Below, in pieces: positions 1 to 6,090 of a stretch of 9,068 bases of DNA; the stretch's first letter is position 1, and each line of letters begins with the position of its first letter. This DNA is from Alphaproteobacteria bacterium (lineage in GTDB: Bacteria > Pseudomonadota > Alphaproteobacteria > Acetobacterales > Acetobacteraceae). The stretch lies in the NCBI GenBank assembly GCA_026225015.1, contig JAMFRY010000289.1, positions 1-9,068 of the forward strand. Direction: 5' to 3'. Below the pieces are notes generated by a model. That model was not told the DNA's origin, searched no databases, and saw only the letters and a program-made list of their open reading frames with translations. Made by a program: the position numbers and the translations under genes.

Positions 1-1941
1 GGGCACCACCACAGCCACCTGGGTGCCGGACATTGCGGCAACAAACGCGGCGCGGAGTGCAACCTCTGTTTTGCCGAAGCCCACATCGCCGCAAACCAGA
101 CGGTCCATCGGCTTGCCGGCGGCAAAATCCTCCAGCACATCGGCGATCGCGCGGGCCTGATCCTCGGTCTCGTTATAGGGAAACCGGGCACAGAATTCGG
201 CAAAGGCGCCGTCATCGGCCGCCAGAATCGGCGCCTCGCGCATCTGCCGCTCGGCCGCCAAACGGATCAGGCCGGCCGCCATGTCCTGAATACGGTTTTT
301 CGCCTTGGCCTTGCGGGCCTGCCAGGAGGCGCCGCCTAGCTTGTCGAGCGCAACGCCATCGGTTTCCTGGCCGAAACGGGACAGCAGGTCGATATTCTCC
401 ACGGGGAGGAAAAGTTTGAGGCCACCATCATAGAAAATGCGCAGGCAATCATGCGCGGCGCCGTTTACCGTGACCGTCTCCAGCCCGTCATAGCGGCCGA
501 TGCCGTGGTCCTGATGCACCACCAGATCGCCCTGCTCGATCTCGGTGGCATCGGCGATAAACTGATCGGCGCGTTTGCGGCGCTTCGGCGGGCGGGCGAT
601 GCGCTGGCCGAGCAAATCCTGTTCCGCCACCAGGGCAATACGGTCGGTGACGAAACCCCGCTCGATGCCGAAGACCGCCAGCGCCACCGTGGATTTTGGC
701 AAAGCCCGCGCGCCGTCTGCATCATCGACCAATTGCACGTCGCGGATGCCATGCTCGCGCAACATCAGCGCCAGACGCTCGCGCGAGCCGGTGCTCCAGG
801 CGGCCAATACCACCGTTCGGCCGCTTTGCGCCCAGCCGCGCCTTAATTCAGCGAAACCGTCAAACGCCGCCAGAGGCTGGCCGGCCAGGATCGCGCCGGG
901 GCGGCCGCCGACATCCACGCCAACCGCGCCATCCGGCTTGGAAAAGGGGGTGAAACCGAAGACCGGGCCGCGCGCCAGAATTTCGTCCAGGGCCGGCTTG
1001 TCCAGATAGAGCAGTTCCGGCGCGATCGGGCGGTAAATCTGCTCGCCGGAACGCGCCGGGCCGCGACGCTCGGCATAGTGATCCGCGATCAGTTCCAGCC
1101 GCGCCTCGATCGCACCTTCCGCCTGATGGTCCAGGCTGATCGACGCGTTCGGCAGGTAATCGAAGATCGTCTCCATGGTTTCGGCAAATAACGGCGCGTA
1201 ATGCTCGATGCCCGGATGGCGGTGGCCGGCCGATACGGAATGGTAGAGCGGGTCTTCCACGGCTTTTGGTCCGAACATCTCGCGCCAGGAAGTGCGAAAC
1301 CGCGCCACCGAGGCCGAATCGAAGGAAAGTTCGGAGGCGGGGTGAAAATCGAGGCGCTTCACGGCCTCGCCGCTGCGCTGTGTTTCCGGATCGAAGCGCC
1401 GGATCGACTCGATGGTATCGCCGAACAGATCAATCCGGACCGGTGCTGAGTCGCCGGCGGGATAAACGTCGATAATGCCGCCGCGTAATGAAAACTCGCC
1501 GGCCTCCATCACCGTGCCGACGCGGTTATAGCCATCCGCGTCCAGGAACGCAGCCAGATCCTCCGGCGCGATGCTGTCGCCCACGCCTAAGCCCATGCCC
1601 GCACCCGCAAGTGCTGCGCGCGGCGGAACCTTTTGTAAAACGGCGTTGACGGTGGTTAGAACAATCCGCTTTTTCCTGGGCTCGCTTTGCAACTTTGAGA
1701 GTGCGGCGATCCGCTCGGCGATGATCCCTCCATTCGGCGATACCCGGTCATTGGGCAGGAAATCCCAGGCTGGAAAGACGATAACCTCCACCTCCGGCCC
1801 GAAAAACCCGATCGACTCCGCCAACCCTGGCAACCGCCCATCATCGCGCGCGATATGCAGCACCGGCCCGTCATGCTCGCCCAGCCGGCGGACCAGCACC
1901 ATCGCGTCCACGCCCTCCGGCACGCCATAGACGATGATCAC
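1..1941 (-). CDS. mfd: Transcription-repair coupling factor Mfd, N-terminal 647 codons (3' end outside window)
   Basis: Mfd removes RNA polymerase stalled at DNA lesions and recruits the UvrA/UvrB excision machinery. I translated the whole minus-strand frame from 1941 to 1 and it is open throughout. Residues 1 to about 200 form the UvrB-like N-terminal module (FPAWDFLPNDRVSPNGGIIAER, here 22 residues in two conserved blocks around residues 54-75; GEFSLRGGIIDVYP near 148-161). The RNA-polymerase-interacting domain starts near residue 468 (GDLVVHQDHGIGRYDG, 471-486). The motor begins with Q595 of the ETEDQ block and Walker A GDVGFGKT at 618-625 (Lys624). The remaining roughly 500 residues expected for the family (second motor lobe, TRG motif, C-terminal domain) lie beyond position 1. 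The start is GTG at 1941-1939: an in-frame stop sits at 1959-1957 and no other start lies between. It begins 4 nt after the sdhE stop, so the two are probably co-translated. Confidence 0.97.
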   Translation of the reverse strand, partial: MIIVYGVPEGVDAMVLVRRLGEHDGPVLHIARDDGRLPGLAESIGFFGPEVEVIVFPAWDFLPNDRVSPNGGIIAERIAALSKLQSEPRKKRIVLTTVNAVLQKVPPRAALAGAGMGLGVGDSIAPEDLAAFLDADGYNRVGTVMEAGEFSLRGGIIDVYPAGDSAPVRIDLFGDTIESIRRFDPETQRSGEAVKRLDFHPASELSFDSASVARFRTSWREMFGPKAVEDPLYHSVSAGHRHPGIEHYAPLFAETMETIFDYLPNASISLDHQAEGAIEARLELIADHYAERRGPARSGEQIYRPIAPELLYLDKPALDEILARGPVFGFTPFSKPDGAVGVDVGGRPGAILAGQPLAAFDGFAELRRGWAQSGRTVVLAAWSTGSRERLALMLREHGIRDVQLVDDADGARALPKSTVALAVFGIERGFVTDRIALVAEQDLLGQRIARPPKRRKRADQFIADATEIEQGDLVVHQDHGIGRYDGLETVTVNGAAHDCLRIFYDGGLKLFLPVENIDLLSRFGQETDGVALDKLGGASWQARKAKAKNRIQDMAAGLIRLAAERQMREAPILAADDGAFAEFCARFPYNETEDQARAIADVLEDFAAGKPMDRLVCGDVGFGKTEVALRAAFVAAMSGTQVAVVVP

Positions 1942-1945
1942 GCCA

Positions 1946-2233
1946 TCACCACCGGTTCAGCGCCGCGCTGCGGATGCGGCGGAGCATGGGGGTGTCGGCG
2001 TGGGGGGGGATGGGTCGGCGGCCGGTGAGCCAGTCGGCGAGTTCGGGGTCAGGATATTCCAGGATGGTTTCCAGATCGTCCAGCTCTTGCGGGGGCATGG
2101 TCGCGATTTCGGCTTTGACGAAGTCGCCGAGGAGGATGTCGTTCTCGAAGGTGCCGCGATGCTGGGCGCGGAAAATCAGCCGGCGGCGCCGGTTGTCCAA
2201 GGGTTGGGGGATGGGTTCGCCGGATATAGTCAT
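1946..2233 (-). CDS. sdhE: Succinate dehydrogenase assembly factor SdhE (SDH5/DUF339 family)
   Basis: A 95-residue protein of the SdhE/Sdh5/SDHAF2 family, which promotes covalent attachment of FAD to the flavoprotein subunit of succinate dehydrogenase in the cytoplasm. The diagnostic Arg-Gly-x-x-Glu motif is present as HRGTFE (R26, G27, E30), preceded by the basic stretch NRRRRLIFRAQ (14-24). The acidic helix block DDLETILEYPDPELADWLTG (52-71) is also typical. Length matches the family. I chose ATG at 2233-2231, which gives the usual N-terminus; the frame is open upstream to 2299, but that adds 22 unconserved residues and would run into recG. The Shine-Dalgarno is poor (AGGG only 3 nt from the start). 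It leads directly into mfd, a pairing with no obvious biochemical link. A run of eight C (coding strand) lies near the 3' end, so slippage there would replace the last 18 or so residues. Confidence 0.93.
   Translation of the reverse strand: MTISGEPIPQPLDNRRRRLIFRAQHRGTFENDILLGDFVKAEIATMPPQELDDLETILEYPDPELADWLTGRRPIPPHADTPMLRRIRSAALNRW
1988..2014 (+). other. G-run tract (G5, G8, G3) inside sdhE
   Basis: On the plus strand, which is the template strand of sdhE, there are runs of five G (1988-1992), eight G (2002-2009) and three G (2012-2014). The G8 run can be split into two G3 blocks, giving four G3 blocks with loops of 9, 2 and 2 nt. This is close to a G-quadruplex pattern but has one loop longer than the usual limit of seven. 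It encodes ordinary residues (PIPPHADTPM) on the minus strand, so it may only reflect codon choice. Confidence 0.35.
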
Positions 2234-2290
2234 TAGCCCTGAGTCTTCGCTGGGTTGCGGTATAGAGGCAGTGCGGCCAAGAGTCAGCCC
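2234..2290. promoter_or_regulatory. Divergent intergenic region between sdhE-mfd and recG
   Basis: These 57 bp separate the sdhE and recG start codons and are the longest gap in the window, so promoters for both transcription units probably lie in or overlap them. The best visible element is TATAGA at 2261-2266 on the plus strand, which would place transcription initiation about 18 nt before the recG GTG. No matching -35 hexamer is seen at 16-18 bp spacing (about 2237-2244). No convincing minus-strand promoter and no clear operator palindrome were seen. Confidence 0.3.
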
Positions 2291-4345
2291 GTGGTTCAAG
2301 AGATTCTAGCGCCATTGCGCGCGCCGATTACGACGTTGCCGGGGCTGGGGCCGCGGCTCTCCGGGTTGCTGGCGAAGCTGGTGGGCGGGGATACGGTACG
2401 CGATGTGCTGTTTCATCTGCCGGTGGATTATGTCGATCGGCAGCAGGTGGTGAAAATTCGTAATGCCAAGCCGGGCGGCATTGCGACCATGCGGGTGGAG
2501 GTCATTCTGCGTGAGGCGCCGGCGAAGAAGACGCAGCCGCATCGGGTGGTGATCGGCGACGACACCGGGTTTGCCGAGATCGTGCTGTTTCATGCGGCAA
2601 GGCTGACGCAGTTTCCGATTGGCGCCAGGCTGTTGATTTCCGGAAAGGCGGAGATGTTTTCGGATCGGATCGTGCTGGCGCATCCGGATTTTGTGTTGCC
2701 GGTGGCGCAGGAGGATGGGTTTCCGTGGATTGAGCCGGTCTGGCCGCTAAGCGCGGGCGTGGTGCCGCGAATTATGCGCCGCGCCGTGCTGGGTGCGCTT
2801 GAGGTACTGCCGGAGTTGCCGGAATGGCATGACGCCTCGATTTTGCGGCGGCGTATTTGGCCTGGGTTTGGTGAGGCTCTGCGGATGCTACAGGCGCCGG
2901 AGTGTGTTCCGGAGCCGGGTGCGGCGGCGCGTCTGGCGTATGACGAGTTGCTGGCGCGGCAACTGGCCTTTGCCATCGGGCGCGGGCGCCGGCGCAGGCT
3001 TGCCGGGCGCGCAATGGCGGGAACCGGGCTGTTGCGGGCGCAGGCTTTGCTGCGGTTTGGTTTTGCGCCGACGCCTGCGCAGGCGAAGACGCTGGCGGAG
3101 ATCGACGCGGACCTCGCGGCGCCGCATCGGATGTTAAGGCTGCTGCAGGGCGATGTGGGGTCCGGAAAGACTCTGGTTGCGGTGCTGGCCATGCTGCGGG
3201 CGGTGGAATCCGGCGGGCAGGCCGCCTTGCTGGCGCCCACCGAGATGCTGGCCAAGCAGCATTATGCGACGCTGCAACGGCTTGTTCCCGTGCCAGTGGC
3301 GCTGTTGACCGGCGGTATTCGGGCCAACGCGCGGCGGCAGATTTTGGGTGGCTTGGCGGATGGCAGTCTACCGTTGGTGGTCGGCACGCATGCGCTGTTT
3401 CAAAAACATGTGGCATTTCAAAATCTGGCGCTGGCGGTGATCGATGAGCAGCACCGGTTTGGCGTGGATCAGCGCTTGCAGCTTGGCGCCAAGGGCGATG
3501 CCACCGATCTGCTGGTGATGACCGCAACCCCGATTCCGCGCACGCTGCTGCTGACCCATTGGGGGGAGATGGATATCAGCCGGATTACCGAAAAACCGGC
3601 GGGGCGCAAGCCGATCACCACGACGATGCACCGGCTATCGGAATTGCCGAAGGTGCTGGATGCGATCGCGCGGGCGATCGGCGCCGGCGGGCGGGTGTAT
3701 TGGGTGTGCCCTCTGGTGCAGGAATCCGAGCTGGTGGATATTACCGCGACCGAGATTCGCTTTGCGGAATTGCAGAAACGGTTTGGCTCAGATGTGGCGC
3801 TGGCGCATGGAAGGCAGGACGCGGCGATGCGCGATGCGGCGCTGGCGGCTTTTGCCTCGGGCGGCGCAAGAATCCTGGTGGCGACCACGGTGATCGAGGT
3901 TGGGGTGGATGTGCCGGAGGCCAATGTTATCGTGATCGAACATGCGGAGCGTTTTGGTCTGGCGCAGTTGCATCAGTTGCGCGGGCGAGTGGGACGTGGT
4001 GCTGCGCAGAGCTACTGCCTGCTGCTGCATGCGGACAAATTGGGGGAGACGGCGCGCAAGCGTTTGGCGCTGTTGCGGGAGACGGAGGACGGGTTTGTGA
4101 TCGCCGATGAGGATTTCCGCCTGCGCGGCAGTGGGGATTTTCTGGGGACGAAGCAGTCCGGCCTGCCGGGCTATCTGCTGGCTGATCCGGAGGGCCATGG
4201 GGAGCTGTTGCCGATGGCAAATCAGGATGCCACGCTGTTGTTGCAGCGTGATCCGCGGCTGGAGTCGCCGCGCGGGCAGGCGGTGCGTATTTTGCTGAAT
4301 CTGTTCGACCAGCGCGAGGCGATCCAAACCTTGCGGGCGGGATAG
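2291..4345 (+). CDS. recG: ATP-dependent DNA helicase RecG
   Basis: RecG is a superfamily 2 motor that reverses stalled replication forks and remodels branched DNA such as Holliday junctions. With GTG 2291 as start the protein has 684 residues, close to the 693 of E. coli RecG. Order of parts: a helix-hairpin-like block TLPGLGPRLSGLLAKL (15-30) and HLPVDYVDR (42-50), an OB-fold wedge to about residue 145, Walker A GDVGSGKT (287-294, Lys293), the RecG-type DEQH box (385-388), motif III TATPIPRT (411-418), motif VI HQLRGRVGRG (561-570), and the TRG-type block FRLRGSGDFLGTKQSG (609-624) that couples ATP hydrolysis to translocation. The frame is open back to TTG 2255, which adds 12 unconserved residues; I prefer GTG 2291 because it places EILAPLRAPITTLPG at the usual N-terminal position and has a weak AAGAG 7 nt upstream. 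The NUDIX gene follows after 9 bp, so the two are likely co-transcribed. Confidence 0.96.
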   Translation: MVQEILAPLRAPITTLPGLGPRLSGLLAKLVGGDTVRDVLFHLPVDYVDRQQVVKIRNAKPGGIATMRVEVILREAPAKKTQPHRVVIGDDTGFAEIVLFHAARLTQFPIGARLLISGKAEMFSDRIVLAHPDFVLPVAQEDGFPWIEPVWPLSAGVVPRIMRRAVLGALEVLPELPEWHDASILRRRIWPGFGEALRMLQAPECVPEPGAAARLAYDELLARQLAFAIGRGRRRRLAGRAMAGTGLLRAQALLRFGFAPTPAQAKTLAEIDADLAAPHRMLRLLQGDVGSGKTLVAVLAMLRAVESGGQAALLAPTEMLAKQHYATLQRLVPVPVALLTGGIRANARRQILGGLADGSLPLVVGTHALFQKHVAFQNLALAVIDEQHRFGVDQRLQLGAKGDATDLLVMTATPIPRTLLLTHWGEMDISRITEKPAGRKPITTTMHRLSELPKVLDAIARAIGAGGRVYWVCPLVQESELVDITATEIRFAELQKRFGSDVALAHGRQDAAMRDAALAAFASGGARILVATTVIEVGVDVPEANVIVIEHAERFGLAQLHQLRGRVGRGAAQSYCLLLHADKLGETARKRLALLRETEDGFVIADEDFRLRGSGDFLGTKQSGLPGYLLADPEGHGELLPMANQDATLLLQRDPRLESPRGQAVRILLNLFDQREAIQTLRAG

Positions 4346-4349
4346 GGAG
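4345..4349 (+). promoter_or_regulatory. Ribosome binding site of the NUDIX gene, overlapping the recG stop codon
   Basis: GGGAG at 4345-4349 lies 5 nt before the ATG at 4355. Its first G is the last base of the recG TAG stop. Ribosomes ending recG therefore sit on the site, which favours coupled translation. Confidence 0.6.
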
Positions 4350-4354
4350 TAGCG

Positions 4355-4783
4355 ATGAGGGAATATCCGGAGGCGCCGCGTGTTGGGATCGGCATTGTGC
4401 TGCTGCGCGGTGATGAGGTGTTGCTGGTCCGCCGGGCCAAGCCGCCAGGGGAAGGGCGATGGAGCCTGCCGGGCGGGGCACAGGAGCTGGGGGAGACCGC
4501 GGAGGCCTGCGCCAGGCGAGAGCTGTTGGAGGAAACCGGACTGCAAGCCGGACCGGTCCACATGGTCGCGCATGCCGATTCGATCCACCGGGACGCGGAA
4601 GGAAGGGTACAGTACCACTACACCATCCTGGATTTTGCCGCGCATTATGAGGGCGGCGAATTGGCGCCGGGGGATGATGTGAGCGAGGCCGCCTGGGTGA
4701 ACCCCAAGCGGTTTGATGAATACGATCTGTGGCTGGATGCGCGGCGGATTATTGCGCTAGCATTTTCGCAATTGCGGATTTGA
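4355..4783 (+). CDS. NUDIX hydrolase (ADP-ribose pyrophosphatase-like group)
   Basis: A 142-residue single-domain NUDIX hydrolase, expected to cleave a nucleoside diphosphate linked to another moiety with divalent metal ions. The complete Nudix box GX5EX7REUXEEXGU runs from G41 to L63, with catalytic and metal-binding R55, E56, E59 and E60. The preceding VGIGIVLLRGDEVLLVRR and RWSLPGG segments and the later HYTILDFAA and DDVSEAAWV strands match the group often annotated as ADP-ribose pyrophosphatase-like. The sequence does not fix the substrate: ADP-ribose, oxidised nucleotides or other nucleotide sugars are all possible. It lies 9 bp behind recG and is probably expressed with it. Its last 35 nt overlap the end of the peroxidase gene on the opposite strand. 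Confidence 0.93.
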   Translation: MREYPEAPRVGIGIVLLRGDEVLLVRRAKPPGEGRWSLPGGAQELGETAEACARRELLEETGLQAGPVHMVAHADSIHRDAEGRVQYHYTILDFAAHYEGGELAPGDDVSEAAWVNPKRFDEYDLWLDARRIIALAFSQLRI

Positions 4784-5231
4784 ATTTCCCCGATTCCGGG
4801 CTGGTGATGCTGGAGAACCAATCCGCCAGCTGGCCATCCTTGCCGATGAGGTATTTGAAGAAATTCCATTTCGGCTTGGCGAGAAACCCGCCTTCCGCGC
4901 CAGCCCATTTAAAGAAGGGGTGCGCTTGCGGGCCTTTGACATGCACCTTGCCCATCATCGGGAAATCAACGCCGTAATTCAGCTCGCAGAAACTGGCGAT
5001 CTGCTCATGCGAGCCTGGCTCCTGGCCGCCGAAATCGTTGGAGGGCACGCCGATGACGACCAGGCCCTGGTCCTTGGCGTCGCGCCAGAGCGATTCCAGG
5101 GCCTTGTATTGCGGCGTGAACCCGCATTTGGAGGCGGTGTTGACGACCACGAAGGGCCGGCCGGCAAGGTCTTTCAGCGGATAAGGCTGGCCGGTGAGGG
5201 TTTGGAAGGTGAAATCATGGGCAGCAGGCAT
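4749..5231 (-). CDS. Glutathione peroxidase family thiol peroxidase (Cys type)
   Basis: A 160-residue peroxidase of the GPx family (E. coli BtuE is a member), reducing hydroperoxides in the cytoplasm. The peroxidatic site is NTASKCGFTPQY with Cys36 (not selenocysteine). The rest of the tetrad is Gln70 in FGGQEPGS and Trp122-Asn123 in PKWNFFKYLI. Cys82 in FCELNYGVDFP is at the resolving-cysteine position of monomeric Cys-GPx enzymes, so thioredoxin rather than glutathione is the likely reductant (family knowledge, not shown here). No signal peptide is visible. The start ATG at 5231-5229 is supported by a strong GGAGG 7 nt upstream; the frame is open to 5345 but that extension has no family resemblance and overlaps mazG. 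The gene ends inside the NUDIX gene (stop TAA at 4751-4749) and is divergent from mazG. Confidence 0.95.
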   Translation of the reverse strand: MPAAHDFTFQTLTGQPYPLKDLAGRPFVVVNTASKCGFTPQYKALESLWRDAKDQGLVVIGVPSNDFGGQEPGSHEQIASFCELNYGVDFPMMGKVHVKGPQAHPFFKWAGAEGGFLAKPKWNFFKYLIGKDGQLADWFSSITSPESGKFKSAIAKMLAQ

Positions 5232-5266
5232 CTTGTATCCTCCGGACTTTCTCATACAGGTGTTGC
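5232..5266. promoter_or_regulatory. 35-bp gap between the divergent peroxidase and mazG start codons
   Basis: This gap carries the ribosome binding sites of both genes: GGAGG for the peroxidase (minus strand, 5243-5239) and a weaker AGG for mazG (plus strand, 5258-5260, 6 nt before the ATG). It is too short for two complete non-overlapping promoters, so each promoter must reach into the coding sequence of the opposite gene. I see no clear -35/-10 pair. Confidence 0.4.
5239..5243 (-). promoter_or_regulatory. Strong ribosome binding site of the peroxidase gene
   Basis: The minus-strand sequence GGAGG (plus strand CCTCC) lies 7 nt before the ATG at 5231. It is the best Shine-Dalgarno match at any start in this window and decides the start of the peroxidase gene. 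Confidence 0.75.
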
Positions 5267-6058
5267 ATGACCGACATGCCGGACGCCACCTCAAAATTGC
5301 TCGCGGCAATGGCTGCCCTGCGCCATCCCGAGACCGGTTGCCCATGGGACAAGGCGCAAAATTTTGCGAGCATTGCGCCCTATACCATTGAAGAAGCCTA
5401 TGAAGTGCGGGCCGCCATCGAAACGGATGATCCGGAACAGATCAAGGACGAATTGGGGGATTTGCTGTTTCAGGTCGTGTATCACGCAAGAATGGCCGAG
5501 GAGCGCGGCTGGTTCGGGTTTGAGGATGTGGCGGCGGCGATTACCGAGAAAATGATCCGCCGGCATCCGCATGTTTTCAGAAATGCGTCGCAGCGCGATG
5601 CGAGCGCGCAAACTCACGCCTGGGAGGCTCAAAAGGCCAAGGAGCGGGGCGCCCGCGCGATGCATGGGACGCTGGACGGTATCGCCACCACCCTACCGGC
5701 AATGGCGGTTGCAACCAAGCTGACCGCACGGGCGGCGCAAGTGGGATTTGACTGGCCGGATGCCGGCGCGGTGCTGGATAAGCTTGAGGAGGAGATCAGG
5801 GAATTGCGGGCGGAACTGCCAGATGCCTCGCCGGCGCGGGTGCAGGATGAGCTGGGGGATATGCTGTTCGTGATGGTGAACCTTGCCCGCAAATTGCAGT
5901 TGAGCGCCGAAGCTTGCCTTGCTGGCGCCAATGCCAAGTTTACTCGGCGGTTCCGGTTTATCGAGGCTGCGCTTGCGCAGGAAGGCAAGGCGCCGGCGGA
6001 TTCAAATCTGTCCGAGATGGACCGGCTTTGGGACGAAGCAAAACGCTCCGGCTTGTAA
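5267..6058 (+). CDS. mazG: Nucleoside triphosphate pyrophosphohydrolase MazG
   Basis: MazG hydrolyses NTPs and dNTPs to the monophosphate and pyrophosphate; it is linked to removal of non-canonical nucleotides and, in E. coli, to lowering (p)ppGpp during starvation. The 263-residue length equals E. coli MazG. Two tandem MazG domains are visible. The N-terminal one has GCPWD (24-28), EEAYE (42-46) and DELGDLLFQVVYHARMA (61-77). The C-terminal one has GFDWPD (160-165), EEEIREL (174-180) and DELGDMLFVMVNLARK (194-209). The metal-binding acidic residues of both domains are present. ATG 5267 gives the normal N-terminus. The stop TAA at 6056-6058 overlaps an ATG (TAATG), and the carbonic anhydrase gene starts 28 nt later, so the two genes probably share a transcript. 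There is no mazEF toxin-antitoxin pair next to it. Confidence 0.96.
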   Translation: MTDMPDATSKLLAAMAALRHPETGCPWDKAQNFASIAPYTIEEAYEVRAAIETDDPEQIKDELGDLLFQVVYHARMAEERGWFGFEDVAAAITEKMIRRHPHVFRNASQRDASAQTHAWEAQKAKERGARAMHGTLDGIATTLPAMAVATKLTARAAQVGFDWPDAGAVLDKLEEEIRELRAELPDASPARVQDELGDMLFVMVNLARKLQLSAEACLAGANAKFTRRFRFIEAALAQEGKAPADSNLSEMDRLWDEAKRSGL

Positions 6059-6090
6059 TGCGGCAAAATCCGGTTATCCAAATACCATGA
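6058..6090 (+). other. Possible 10-codon bridging ORF between mazG and the carbonic anhydrase gene
   Basis: An ATG overlapping the mazG stop (TAATG, 6056-6060) opens a reading frame of ten residues (MRQNPVIQIP). Its TGA (6088-6090) overlaps the ATG of the carbonic anhydrase gene as ATGA (6087-6090). The arrangement would let ribosomes step from mazG through the small ORF to the anhydrase start, which has no Shine-Dalgarno of its own. It has no ribosome binding site beyond coupling and may be accidental. Confidence 0.25.

Noticed and set aside
877..888. 12-bp perfect palindrome CTGGCCGGCCAG inside mfd
   Set aside because: It encodes ordinary Mfd residues. Short GC palindromes are common at this base composition and it sits at no regulatory position.
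451..1009. Plus-strand open frames opposite mfd
   Set aside because: They lie opposite the continuous Mfd frame, which I verified codon by codon, and resemble no family I know.
1944..1946. ATG overlapping the sdhE stop as the mfd start
   Set aside because: It is in the wrong frame: it reads ATG GCG TGA and stops after two codons.
2590..3527. Overlapping minus-strand open frames opposite recG (221 and 251 codons)
   Set aside because: They cover the conserved RecG motor, overlap each other in different frames and are rich in Ser/Ala/Pro/Arg, as is typical of shadow frames.
3788..4645. Long open frame on the minus strand opposite recG and the NUDIX gene (285 codons)
   Set aside because: It is antisense to two clear genes, has low-complexity Arg/Pro/Gln composition and no recognisable motif. 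Such open frames are expected opposite GC-rich coding sequence.
4751..4772. Inverted repeat ATTGCG-N10-CGCAAT in the NUDIX/peroxidase overlap as a bidirectional terminator
   Set aside because: The stem is only 6 bp with a 10-nt loop and no T-run on either side. It lies inside both coding sequences and is not convincing.
5919..6086. Upstream in-frame extension of the carbonic anhydrase gene
   Set aside because: It would overlap mazG by about 140 nt and adds Arg-rich sequence unlike the family N-terminus. ATG 6087 fits the family.
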